NCBI RefSeq assembly: GCF_023336935.1
Contig: NZ_JAMBLR010000001.1
Location: forward strand, 475,268 to 539,267
From: Phascolarctobacterium sp. ET69
Lineage (GTDB): Bacteria > Bacillota > Negativicutes > Acidaminococcales > Acidaminococcaceae
DNA length: 64,000 nt
Direction: 5' to 3'
Shown here: piece after piece, positions 15,215-22,089 of the stretch
How the letters are laid out: every line of letters begins with the position of its first letter
How positions within the stretch are numbered: position 1 is the stretch's first letter
Translations under genes and position numbers: made by a program
Notes under the pieces: model-generated
What the model was told of the DNA's origin: nothing
The model's input: the letters and a program-made list of their open reading frames with translations, nothing else
The model's database searches: none

Positions 15215-15790
15215 CTATTTTTTTAACCCATCAATGCCGAACACCAATACTGATATTTTTTCAATTGCATCTAACTGCCAGCGGTAAATGGTGCGCGGGT
15301 CTGTAAAAAATTTTTCTGCCAATTCTGTACGTATTTCTGACGGCGTTCTGCCCTGCGTATCGTCAATGTACAAAGCCTTTATTACTTCCCAACGTCTGAT
15401 ATTCTCATCTTTGCCGCTGTTATAACAAAAACTTTCATAAAGCCCCAGCATACTTTGTACATGTTCATAAATAATGCGGGTTCGTGTTGCTGATTTCACA
15501 ATGCTTTGCACTTTCATTTCTGCCCGGCCCACACCAAAGCGTTGCCACATGCTGTCAAGTATTTCAAAGGCGGTTTCATTTTCTTCGTCCAGCCTTACAA
15601 GGTCAAACACTGCATTATCAACATGTTCTTTAAAAATGCGGTAATTTTCCAAAAGCAGCTTAGTATTATTAATTTGCTTGTCCCTGCCCTTTTTAGCATC
15701 CTGTTTCAGCTTTTCGTATATAGCTTCTGCTGTTTTGGCGGCAGTTTCTTTAATAATGTCGGCAATTACAATCTCGGCTTCCTGTTTCAT
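15215..15790 (-). CDS. ArpU/RinA-like late transcription regulator
   Basis: A 191-aa helical protein. The C-terminal 60 residues contain a sigma-region-4-like helix-turn-helix: TPSEIRTELAEKFFTDPRTIYRWQ, preceded by RRWEVIKALYIDD. This layout and size match the ArpU/RinA group of phage late-operon activators of Gram-positive phages. It is the last gene of the early block, followed by a terminator, and faces a promoter with repeat boxes about 1 kb on. Assignment is by architecture and position, not by close sequence match. ATG 15790. Confidence 0.68.
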   Translation of the reverse strand: MKQEAEIVIADIIKETAAKTAEAIYEKLKQDAKKGRDKQINNTKLLLENYRIFKEHVDNAVFDLVRLDEENETAFEILDSMWQRFGVGRAEMKVQSIVKSATRTRIIYEHVQSMLGLYESFCYNSGKDENIRRWEVIKALYIDDTQGRTPSEIRTELAEKFFTDPRTIYRWQLDAIEKISVLVFGIDGLKK

Positions 15791-15836
15791 TTGCCCGCCC
15801 CCTGTGCTATAATATTTTTGCGAACATTTTTTCGGG

Positions 15837-15863
15837 GCTTGCCAGAGGGCAGGCTCTTTTTTT
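15837..15863 (+). terminator. hairpin with plus-direction T-tract (antisense to the phage genes)
   Basis: GCTTGCC / GGCAGGC (7 bp, one G-U) with an AGAG loop, then TCTTTTTTT on the plus strand, just after the stop of the leftward gene at 15869. It is oriented to stop transcription running against the early genes. Confidence 0.55.
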
Positions 15864-15868
15864 ATTTA

Positions 15869-16447
15869 TTAATCATCATCCGTTTGGTCGTTTATTATTT
15901 TTTCTGTAATTAACATCAGTTTTGCATCATGAATTACATTACGCTGATACTGCGGCAGTTCTTTAATATCCCTTTCCGGCATTTTAGCACAAGTTTTACA
16001 TACACTGTGCGGCTTAAAATCAGTACTTACGCAAAAATCCATTACATCATAATCTCGGCCGCAAATTTCACAGTGCCCTGGCACTACCTTAGGCGGAGGT
16101 GGAATAATCTCATCATTAACAGCAATACAGTCAATAAATTCAATATCACTATCAGCGAACTGATAGCAGGAACCCGGCTCTGTTCCCTCGCAGTTCTGTA
16201 TATTATGATATTTAATCCTATAACCACCACTATAAAGGCGGTCATGCGATAATTCACCTGCATTATGTACTGAATTACTATCTTTATCTACAATGCGAAT
16301 AACCGGCATTTTAACGATGTTCGCCCTGTCCAGTGCAATACACCGCTTCACGCAGGCCAGCGCTGTATTTAAAGCATCTGCATAGTTGCCGATAGATGCC
16401 GCTTCTGCTATCGGTTTTAAATACTCATATGCTGATTGTAATTTCAT
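15869..16447 (-). CDS. phage protein with a four-cysteine zinc-binding motif
   Basis: A 192-aa protein. Residues about 125-155 contain CEICGRDYDVMDFC followed by CKTCAKM, a probable zinc finger or ribbon. The N-terminal half is helical and contains PVIRIVDKDSN. The acidic C-terminus ends in DQTDDD. It overlaps the next upstream gene by 1 nt. Conserved small zinc proteins of unknown role are common in this part of Bacillota phages; no function is claimed. Confidence 0.7.
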   Translation of the reverse strand: MKLQSAYEYLKPIAEAASIGNYADALNTALACVKRCIALDRANIVKMPVIRIVDKDSNSVHNAGELSHDRLYSGGYRIKYHNIQNCEGTEPGSCYQFADSDIEFIDCIAVNDEIIPPPPKVVPGHCEICGRDYDVMDFCVSTDFKPHSVCKTCAKMPERDIKELPQYQRNVIHDAKLMLITEKIINDQTDDD

Positions 16448-16626
16448 TACTTTGCTCCTTCCATTCCACTTAAAATATTTCCAACAAAATCTTTAAAATA
16501 ATTCTTATTCGGCTGCCAACAGGATTGTTCTTTCATTTCGGCTGCCAACAATATTTTACGCTTTTTATTGCACGCCGGAAGCCTACCCATCAGCTGATAA
16601 TATTTACAAGTTATACACTCTTTCAT
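16447..16626 (-). CDS. small cysteine-rich phage protein (59 aa)
   Basis: Starts at ATG 16626, which overlaps the previous stop (ATGA). A longer frame upstream would overlap the YopX gene more and lacks a site. MKECITCKYYQLMGRLPACNKKRK places three Cys within the first 20 residues and a fourth at about residue 36 (SCWQPN), a likely zinc site. Coupled to the YopX-like gene. Role unknown. Confidence 0.68.
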   Translation of the reverse strand: MKECITCKYYQLMGRLPACNKKRKILLAAEMKEQSCWQPNKNYFKDFVGNILSGMEGAK

Positions 16627-16970
16627 TGTTCCACCACCTTGCAAATTTCCCGAACCTCATACAAATCATTATAGATAGTATCGTTGCGCATAATTACCCA
16701 TCTGCCCTCATGCATTACAACTTTAAAAACCTTAACATCACCACTGCTATCAGTAAGCATAACTTTGTCACCTTCAAAAATGTTGACATCGTTCATATCT
16801 TCCATGTTGGTATACTGACCGATAGTTTCCGGTATTACCTGATGTCCATTAAATATATTTTCGCTGACAGGCTTCGTTAATATATAAATATCATCATTAT
16901 AATTTATTAAATTTCCATAAATCCAGCTGTTAGTATAAACTGTTTTACCCTTAAACAAAATTTCCCGCAT
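16623..16970 (-). CDS. YopX family protein
   Basis: A 115-aa protein with the YopX family signature: N-terminal REILFKGKT, a W-x-YGNL segment, VIPETIGQYT and NIFEGDKVMLTD. The beta-barrel-like family is frequent in the accessory early region of phages of Bacillota; its biochemical role is not established. It is followed by an overlapping Cys-rich gene. ATG 16970, with GGAGG seven bases upstream. Confidence 0.85.
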   Translation of the reverse strand: MREILFKGKTVYTNSWIYGNLINYNDDIYILTKPVSENIFNGHQVIPETIGQYTNMEDMNDVNIFEGDKVMLTDSSGDVKVFKVVMHEGRWVIMRNDTIYNDLYEVREICKVVEQ

Positions 16971-16979
16971 TTTATCCTC

Positions 16980-17183
16980 CTATTCAAATGTTAACTTAAT
17001 ATCCAAGGCATCACATATTTTAACCAAGGTATTTACGCCACAATTTTGACCTTTTAAAGCTCTTTTTAACGTGTTTACATGAATGCCAGCATAATCTGCA
17101 AACGCTTCATCACTCATGCGCGTAACTCCCAATTTACGCATTATTTCGCGGCGCAAGGCTGCAACGTTTTGGGTGTTATTCAT
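16980..17183 (-). CDS. small helix-turn-helix protein (XRE-like)
   Basis: A 67-aa protein. The start ATG 17183 (with CTGAGGTG upstream) is preferred over an upstream in-frame ATG that would overlap the previous gene. Residues about 17-62 form a helix-turn-helix: MSDEAFADYAGIHVNTLKRALKG, then LVKICDALDIKL. It is likely a DNA-binding regulator within the early operon; its target is unknown. Confidence 0.72.
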   Translation of the reverse strand: MNNTQNVAALRREIMRKLGVTRMSDEAFADYAGIHVNTLKRALKGQNCGVNTLVKICDALDIKLTFE

Positions 17184-17193
17184 TCTTGTCACC

Positions 17194-17412
17194 TCAGCTT
17201 TTGCCCGCATTGCGCTCTTTGCATTTTTCACATTTTAAAATTTCTAAAGTTCCTGTTATCATACTTGCGCGCCAGCTTAAAATCTCGCAGCCGTATAAAG
17301 CGCAATTATAATGTCCCATAACGCCTACAAAACAGGCGCGGCAGCCGTTGCAAAACTCGCCTTTCGGTATGGTTTCGGCCAATTCTTTTTTATAGTCCCG
17401 TTCAGGTGTCAT
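17194..17412 (-). CDS. cysteine-rich small phage protein
   Basis: A 72-aa protein with seven Cys, including FCNGCRACF and KCEKCKE, so it probably binds one or two zinc ions. It overlaps the stop of the neighbouring CPFCG protein by 4 nt, showing tight packing of the early operon. No function recognised. Confidence 0.65.
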   Translation of the reverse strand: MTPERDYKKELAETIPKGEFCNGCRACFVGVMGHYNCALYGCEILSWRASMITGTLEILKCEKCKERNAGKS

Positions 17413-17615
17413 TTTTCACATCTCCTGTTCCACATTTTGGCAGCTTTTTCGTCCCACGTTTTGCCGTTTTCTACCTTGTTTAATCTATCATCCCAAACTG
17501 TTTTAATCGCGATATTACAATCAACACAGGCTATATAGCCGCTACAAGTTGATAATGGTACAAATACCGCCTGCCCACCGCAAAAAGGACAAGTCTTTAA
17601 ATTTTTATCATCCAT
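17409..17615 (-). CDS. Lar-like zinc-ribbon protein
   Basis: A 68-aa protein with KTCPFCGGQAVF and a second CVDCN pair, then the AAKMWNRRCEK tail. This is the layout of the Lar restriction-alleviation-like family widespread in phages. Whether it affects restriction here is unknown. ATG 17615 overlaps the previous stop (GGATGA); a GTG three codons upstream is an alternative. Confidence 0.72.
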   Translation of the reverse strand: MDDKNLKTCPFCGGQAVFVPLSTCSGYIACVDCNIAIKTVWDDRLNKVENGKTWDEKAAKMWNRRCEK

Positions 17616-18015
17616 TTTTATCACCGCCTAAATATTTTTTCCGCAGTTCAGGCAATGCAGCTTCGCATTCTGCTTTGGTTTTAAAAATCATTCCTGCTTC
17701 TTTTAATGCAAAATCGTTTACTGTACCTCGCCAAAAATCTGTCACGGCTTCTGAAAATGCAGTGTGATAATCACGTGGTCGATAATACACATCGCCGTCT
17801 TTGGGTTGCCATGGAAGTTTAATTATCTTGTATTTTCCTTTTATAAGCGACATAAAAGCAAAATCTGCTTGTTGTTCCCACTTGTCACAAACAAGGCAGC
17901 TCAATCCATCTTCCGTTAGCTTATAAAGCGTTTGTCCACAACCGCTAACATTAAATTCTTCGCCAAGCTCCACGTCCAGCATTTTAGCTACGTCTTGTAT
18001 ATAATTTTTCGCCAT
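17608..18015 (-). CDS. conserved phage hypothetical protein
   Basis: A 135-aa protein with a CGQTLYKLTEDGLSCL region, the LPWQPKDGDVYYRP motif and a FKTKAECEAALPELRKKY tail. The combination of a PWxPKxGDxYY block and a xTxxEAExA tail recurs in small phage proteins of unknown function. It overlaps both neighbours. ATG 18015. Confidence 0.68.
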   Translation of the reverse strand: MAKNYIQDVAKMLDVELGEEFNVSGCGQTLYKLTEDGLSCLVCDKWEQQADFAFMSLIKGKYKIIKLPWQPKDGDVYYRPRDYHTAFSEAVTDFWRGTVNDFALKEAGMIFKTKAECEAALPELRKKYLGGDKNG

Positions 18016-18250
18016 TGTTTGTCACCGCCTTAAAGTAGTTTCTGCTTATCTCATGCCACGTTACAGTATAGCCGTCGCCTTCGTCATCGATAATTTTAAA
18101 ATCCGTCCACATGGTTTTACCATCGACCTTTTTTGCCAACGCACCACGTGCTTCGGCTTTATATATTTTCCCTTTGGTAAAGTTTCCCCATTTATCAGTA
18201 ATGCACTCAAAGTAAAGTTCCTTGCTGAAACTGTATATGCCCTGACCCAT
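17984..18250 (-). CDS. small conserved phage protein
   Basis: An 88-aa protein. The open frame extends 29 codons upstream, but ATG 18250 has GGGGAG nine bases before it. MGQGIYSFSKELYFEC, TKGKIYKAEARG and DDEGDGYTVTW suggest a small SH3-like beta barrel. It overlaps the next gene start by 32 nt and the previous gene's end by 44 nt. Unknown function. Confidence 0.6.
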   Translation of the reverse strand: MGQGIYSFSKELYFECITDKWGNFTKGKIYKAEARGALAKKVDGKTMWTDFKIIDDEGDGYTVTWHEISRNYFKAVTNNGEKLYTRRS

Positions 18251-18455
18251 TATAATCATCTCCCCTGTCCTGAATGGCTTTTTTGGGTTCGCGTGGTTTA
18301 TATATCTTGCCGGTGATAATATCATCAGTCTGTGCAAACTCTTTGCATTTATTCGGGCGCTTTATCTGTTCATCGTTAAGCGTTTTGTCATATGCAGTGC
18401 AGTAATAGCAATCGCCTTCGCAACAAAACGCGCAGTACCTGCAATACTGTTTCAT
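18207..18455 (-). CDS. small cysteine-rich phage protein
   Basis: An 82-aa protein with seven Cys in the first 40 residues (CRYCAFCCEGDCYYC, then NKCKEF), a pattern typical of small zinc-binding phage proteins. Start ATG 18455 overlaps the radical SAM stop (ATGA). Its last 15 codons overlap the following gene in another frame, so the exact C-terminus is less certain. Confidence 0.6.
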   Translation of the reverse strand: MKQYCRYCAFCCEGDCYYCTAYDKTLNDEQIKRPNKCKEFAQTDDIITGKIYKPREPKKAIQDRGDDYNGSGHIQFQQGTLL

Positions 18456-19342
18456 GGTCTTACTCCCCTTTTAGGATTATAATTTGCAAAATCAGGTTCG
18501 CTATTAAAAATAATCTTGTTATTGCACCACCGCTGCAAATGCCGCGTTTTCACCGGCGCGTTGTATTTGTCATATATCATAACAAAAGGGTCATAACCGA
18601 TTTCCCGTAGCTTGTATATACGGTAAAGGTCTTGAGCGTGCGTGCTGTTATAATTTGTCAGCACATAAACCTTTAGTTTATCCTGCCGCAAGCCCCATTT
18701 CCCGGCATACTTTGCAAGCACTTTAGGCGTAAAATCATCGTTGGCATTGTCCCATGCAAAATGCAGGATTTTATATTTACATGCTTGTATAGCTTCCACT
18801 TTTTCATTCGTCAAAAGCCGTGCATCCAGTCCTTGCGTAAAATCTACTTCTGCGCCACTATCTGCAATTTGCTTTAATAATTCTTGCCAGTTCGAACAAG
18901 CCAGTATATTTGGGTCAAGCAATTTAATTTTCTTTTGTCCCTGCCAAAATTCTATTAAATTTGCCACCTTAACGGATTGTACGCCCTCTTTCTGCGCTAC
19001 TATGCAAAACGGGCATTGACGTGGGCAGCCTCGCGTTAAATATCCATACGCAGTATCTTCAACACCGTATAATTCATAATCCGGGTAAACATGTTCGATA
19101 TGCTCCGGCAAAGTTAAGGCTATATTATAACCAGTACCGCCTTGTATAAGTGTATCTGTTTGATATGCTTGCAGGTCGTCCGGCGTAAAGGTAAAAACCT
19201 TCGCCATGTATACCACATCGTAATATTCAAGACTGTTCGCCCATTCTACAACATCACCGTCAGCTTTGTGCCATGCCGATATTTTCATCAATGCGAGATT
19301 CGGGAAATTGTGACCATCAACATCAACTAAGCCTACTTTCAT
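18452..19342 (-). CDS. phage radical SAM domain protein
   Basis: A 296-aa protein with the radical SAM cluster motif GCPRQCPFCIV (C-x3-C-x2-C) near residue 115, preceded by a VDVDGHNFPNLALMKIS N-terminus similar to cobalamin-binding-like regions of B12-type radical SAM proteins. Downstream segments DFTQGLDARLLT and LKVYVLTNYNS match strands of the TIM barrel. It would bind a 4Fe-4S cluster and S-adenosylmethionine; substrate unknown. Such genes occur in phages of anaerobic Bacillota. Start chosen at ATG 19342, five bases from AAGGTGG; 19345 is possible. Confidence 0.82.
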   Translation of the reverse strand: MKVGLVDVDGHNFPNLALMKISAWHKADGDVVEWANSLEYYDVVYMAKVFTFTPDDLQAYQTDTLIQGGTGYNIALTLPEHIEHVYPDYELYGVEDTAYGYLTRGCPRQCPFCIVAQKEGVQSVKVANLIEFWQGQKKIKLLDPNILACSNWQELLKQIADSGAEVDFTQGLDARLLTNEKVEAIQACKYKILHFAWDNANDDFTPKVLAKYAGKWGLRQDKLKVYVLTNYNSTHAQDLYRIYKLREIGYDPFVMIYDKYNAPVKTRHLQRWCNNKIIFNSEPDFANYNPKRGVRP

Positions 19343-19352
19343 CATTTCCACC

Positions 19353-19727
19353 TTAAAATAACTCTGATATTTTTAAATCAACATCCGCCTGCTTACGCGC
19401 TGTAACAGTATCTCCATGTTGTGTTATTCTATGCTTGCGTACATCATAACATTTACCATTTGGAGCTAAATAATTGTTATCAACTTCCGGCGGCGTTGGC
19501 AGATAATATTCCTCTGGCAGGCTTCCAGCCTCGCATAATTCCCGCAGCCGCATTTTGTAATAAATAATGTGGTTACGGGTTAAATTCATATTTACACCAT
19601 CAGCCCAAAATGGGTCTTGACAGCCATACTCCCGCAGATATTGCCAGTGTTTCAAATCTTGCACTATATTTTCACGCAGCTGTTTAATCTGCTGTTCCAG
19701 AGTTATTTTTTTCTCCTTTTTAGCCAT
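19353..19727 (-). CDS. phage hypothetical protein, helical
   Basis: A 124-aa protein, Lys-rich at the N-terminus (MAKKEKKITLEQQIKQLRENI) with a coiled-coil-like first 35 residues, a central NLTRNHIIYYKMRLREL helix and a Pro-rich middle (LPTPPEVDNNY). It is located between the radical SAM gene and the ART-like gene. No family recognised. Confidence 0.62.
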   Translation of the reverse strand: MAKKEKKITLEQQIKQLRENIVQDLKHWQYLREYGCQDPFWADGVNMNLTRNHIIYYKMRLRELCEAGSLPEEYYLPTPPEVDNNYLAPNGKCYDVRKHRITQHGDTVTARKQADVDLKISELF

Positions 19728-19737
19728 TTTTCCACCC

Positions 19738-20058
19738 CTAGCTAACCTTCACCGGCCGTTCTTCAATATTTACATGCCGGGCCTTATCCCACATAATTCT
19801 TGTAGGCTCAACCAGTTTATTGAAAGTATAAGCACGGCAACGGTAAAACTCACGCGAATGGTCAAAAGACTCTGTAACTTCTGCCGGCTTAAATTCCACT
19901 GGCAAAGCAACGATATGTGTATATCCTCGCATTGCTAAAAACATCATTGCTGATGCAGGATTATCAGCAAAAAATACTTCATTATAACGGTTTGGTATAA
20001 TTCCTTTTTCCATAATGCTGGCAATATTCTGATAATCAGTTGCGTGCCATAAAACCAT
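19738..20058 (-). CDS. ADP-ribosyltransferase/KptA-fold-like phage protein
   Basis: A 106-aa protein. ATG 20058 (with GAAGG upstream) is chosen over an upstream ATG because the intervening 58 nt holds a long hairpin. The N-terminus VLWHATDYQNIASIMEKGIIP followed by EVFFADNPASAMMF is the pattern seen at the NAD-binding edge of small ADP-ribosyltransferase and RNA 2'-phosphotransferase folds (H-x-T, then I-x-x-x-G-I, then a phi-F-x-x-D strand). A catalytic Glu cannot be assigned with certainty. Function is inferred at fold level only. Confidence 0.55.
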   Translation of the reverse strand: MVLWHATDYQNIASIMEKGIIPNRYNEVFFADNPASAMMFLAMRGYTHIVALPVEFKPAEVTESFDHSREFYRCRAYTFNKLVEPTRIMWDKARHVNIEERPVKVS

Positions 20059-20078
20059 ATTTTCACCTTCTTTTAAAG

Positions 20079-20115
20079 ATGTTCCCGACATATATGCCGG
20101 GAACATTATTTTTTT
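20079..20115 (+). terminator. long palindromic hairpin with plus-direction T-tract
   Basis: ATGTTCCCG and CGGGAACAT flank an inner ACATATATGC segment that extends the pairing. The plus strand continues TATTTTTTT. It fills the gap between two leftward genes, so it would terminate transcription opposing them. Confidence 0.5.
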
Positions 20116-20116
20116 A

Positions 20117-20509
20117 TTATTCAATCTGAACTTTTTTTACTTCAACATGCACACCAATTCTTTTTAACAGCTCCAGCATTACCTTAAGGTCATCAGGTAT
20201 CACACCACATTCAATAGCTTCTTCAATCGTAGACTCACTGGCAAATTTTTCTACAAATTCTTTACTGCGTACTATTTCTGAAATCTGCTTATCAAATAAA
20301 TTTTTAAAAATGCAATCAAGCATTTCACTATGAATTTTGGCCACAATATTTATAACTTCTTTATTTTTCACAAGCAGCTCTTTATTTCTATCCAACACTT
20401 TAATTGCAGATTTTTCCATCAACAGCTTAACTTTTCCAGCGTTAAATTCTGCATTTTTACTCATCAGTTTTTCTTCAATAAATTTTTCAATTTCTTTTTT
20501 GCTAGCCAT
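20117..20509 (-). CDS. phage hypothetical helical protein
   Basis: A 130-aa all-helical, Lys/Glu-rich protein with coiled-coil character (IEKFIEEKLMSKN, KNKELLVKNKEVINIVAKI). The frame opens five codons earlier, but ATG 20509 has GGAGG eight bases upstream. It follows the 28-aa membrane peptide ORF in the same direction. Nothing suggests an enzymatic role. Confidence 0.65.
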   Translation of the reverse strand: MASKKEIEKFIEEKLMSKNAEFNAGKVKLLMEKSAIKVLDRNKELLVKNKEVINIVAKIHSEMLDCIFKNLFDKQISEIVRSKEFVEKFASESTIEEAIECGVIPDDLKVMLELLKRIGVHVEVKKVQIE

Positions 20510-20527
20510 TTTTAATACCTCCATTAT

Positions 20528-20614
20528 TTAAAAAATTATTCCAAGCAGTACGGCAATAACACTGTAAACTGCCAAACAAACAAGTAAAAATTTTAATGAT
20601 AGTGCTTTTAACAT
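20528..20614 (-). CDS. 28-aa single-pass membrane peptide
   Basis: A complete 28-codon frame, MLKALSLKF followed by a hydrophobic stretch LLVCLAVYSVIAVLLGIIF. The ATG overlaps the last 7 nt of the upstream gene (ATGTTAA), a coupling arrangement, and the next gene's Shine-Dalgarno follows directly. It would insert once in the membrane. Too short for homology calls; the coupling and clean hydrophobic pattern argue that it is real. Confidence 0.5.
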   Translation of the reverse strand: MLKALSLKFLLVCLAVYSVIAVLLGIIF

Positions 20615-21183
20615 AGTTGTTCACTCTTTCTCAACTTCCAATAGCGGTTACAAACAGCTCTTGTTGTTCTTCCCAGTCTGCGCGCCACTTCATCTCTCGG
20701 TAAATTAATCAACGCTTTAAGTGCTGTATCATCTGCAAGGGTCCATTCTTTCGGCCGCTTCTGTTCAGCTATAAAATCAGATTTTCTTTTAGCATCAACC
20801 CACCCAGGTTCTTCACCTAAAGTATATTTTTCAAAATGCGCAAAATTCAGTTTATCCTGATTGGCTTTTGCCCATTTCCAGAAATCCCTTAACTTAATAA
20901 TCCACGTTCCTTTGTTCTTACGCAGTTTAGATTTCCGTGCCGGTAAACCATTATCTATAAAACGTTTTACACGTCCTCTGGCCGACTGACCGTAAATGGT
21001 TGTTAAAATGCTTAATACAGTAACATAATCTGACGATTGCGTTTTACTGCCCAGCCCCATTAAATTGGCTTTTCTTGCTACGCTATTATTGCTTCTGTTT
21101 AAACGCCTGCAAATTTCATCTGTATTATGTTTCGGCCAAAGCGTTTCCAGAAGTTCCATTTCCTTTTCCGTCCACCGTGGCAT
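20608..21183 (-). CDS. SANT/Myb-like DNA-binding phage protein
   Basis: A 191-aa protein with two similar helix-turn-helix halves: N-terminal WTEKEMELLETLWPKHNTDEICRRL with RSNNSVARKANLMGL, and C-terminal WTLADDTALKALINLPRDEVARRL with RTTRAVCNRYWKLR. Both match the Myb/SANT or GcrA-like W-T-x-x-E pattern. A basic linker lies between. Likely a sequence-specific DNA-binding regulator of the early region. ATG 21183, with GGGAG eight bases before, is preferred to an earlier GTG. Confidence 0.72.
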   Translation of the reverse strand: MPRWTEKEMELLETLWPKHNTDEICRRLNRSNNSVARKANLMGLGSKTQSSDYVTVLSILTTIYGQSARGRVKRFIDNGLPARKSKLRKNKGTWIIKLRDFWKWAKANQDKLNFAHFEKYTLGEEPGWVDAKRKSDFIAEQKRPKEWTLADDTALKALINLPRDEVARRLGRTTRAVCNRYWKLRKSEQLC

Positions 21184-21391
21184 TGCTACAACTCCCATAA
21201 TTTAATACTTCTGGGTAATTTATTAGTGTAATAAGCTTGCCGCATTCTTCGCAGCGGTAGTAATTTATTACACGCCCCTTTGACTTCACTGCATGCATTC
21301 GCATTAAACGCGGATTTTTATTATTGCAGTTCTCGCAGTATAAATCTTTTCCGCGTTTGTATAGTCCATGAATACCTTTAACATGCTCCAT
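21125..21391 (-). CDS. zinc-ribbon phage protein
   Basis: An 88-aa protein with YCENCNNKNPRLMRMHAV and YRCEECGKLIT, two CxxC pairs about 26 residues apart forming a classical zinc ribbon. ATG 21391 has AAGGGGTG upstream and overlaps the RecU-like stop. The C-terminal 19 codons overlap the next gene in another frame, which is long but possible in this compact operon. Confidence 0.65.
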   Translation of the reverse strand: MEHVKGIHGLYKRGKDLYCENCNNKNPRLMRMHAVKSKGRVINYYRCEECGKLITLINYPEVLNYGSCSNATVDGKGNGTSGNALAET

Positions 21392-21893
21392 AGTCTTCAC
21401 CCCTTAAAAATTCTAACCGCAGGCCGCAATTCTTAATCTGGTAGGCTTCTACATCCGCCGCAGTAAAATATTTATGTCCATACAACTGCTTCATGTTCTG
21501 CCAAACTTTCAGCGGTATGCGGTAAAACCTTTCAAAGCCAAAACTGCAAAGTACAAAAGCCACCGCACCCATACTCTGATGTTTTAACAGCGCATTAAGC
21601 TGCGTTTCTTGCAACCTGTCATATGCCATCTTATCAAGATCCGTGTGTTTGGCTTCAAACACAATGGAGCGGCCATTTGCAAGCGTTCCCTTAAAATCAG
21701 GTTCAGATTTACTCGTAAAACATGCGATATATTGACCGCGCGGCATACTTTTTATTACTTTCATCGGTTCATGCGCTTTATCAATTTTAGCAATACCCAT
21801 GTCCAAATAATTCCGACAGCTGGCCAGTATCATTTTTTCAAAATACGCACCAGCATTTTTATTTTTAAGACCGGTTAAAGCTTTGTTTGCCAT
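21378..21893 (-). CDS. RecU-like Holliday junction resolvase
   Basis: A 171-aa protein with the RecU-type nuclease core: N-terminal GAYFEKMI (catalytic Glu), SEPDFKGTLANGRSIVFEAK (the PD...ExK catalytic acids and Lys), then QETQLNALLKHQSMGAVAFVLCSF. It would bind and cut branched DNA during phage recombination or before packaging. Length is close to that of phage RecU homologues. Start ATG 21893. It lies upstream of the zinc-ribbon protein in the recombination/replication block. Confidence 0.8.
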   Translation of the reverse strand: MANKALTGLKNKNAGAYFEKMILASCRNYLDMGIAKIDKAHEPMKVIKSMPRGQYIACFTSKSEPDFKGTLANGRSIVFEAKHTDLDKMAYDRLQETQLNALLKHQSMGAVAFVLCSFGFERFYRIPLKVWQNMKQLYGHKYFTAADVEAYQIKNCGLRLEFLRGEDYGAC

Positions 21894-22046
21894 CGTGTAA
21901 CTCCTAACTTTTCAACCTTCAAATATCCGCTTATTATCAGCCTTTAAAGGCATTTTCATCCTTTAAAACTGTTACTTTAAAGCGCTACATTTTATAAAAT
22001 AGTATTGCGGTTTCATTTATTCCATCTTCCTTTCACCTCTCGGATT

Positions 22047-22089
22047 GTACAGGCGTTAGTTTTTTTAAGCTAACGCCTGTACTTTTTTT
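22047..22089 (+). terminator. 13-bp perfect hairpin with plus-direction T-tract
   Basis: GTACAGGCGTTAG pairs perfectly with CTAACGCCTGTAC across a 10-nt T-rich loop and is followed on the plus strand by seven T residues. It overlaps the end of the leftward MazG-like gene. The 190-bp gap around it (21894-22087) otherwise holds only frames of 15 codons or fewer, and I see no gene there. Confidence 0.6.

Noticed and set aside
21894..22046. Tiny frames (14-15 codons) with weak ribosome sites
   Set aside because: Too short, no conserved features, no coupling to neighbours.
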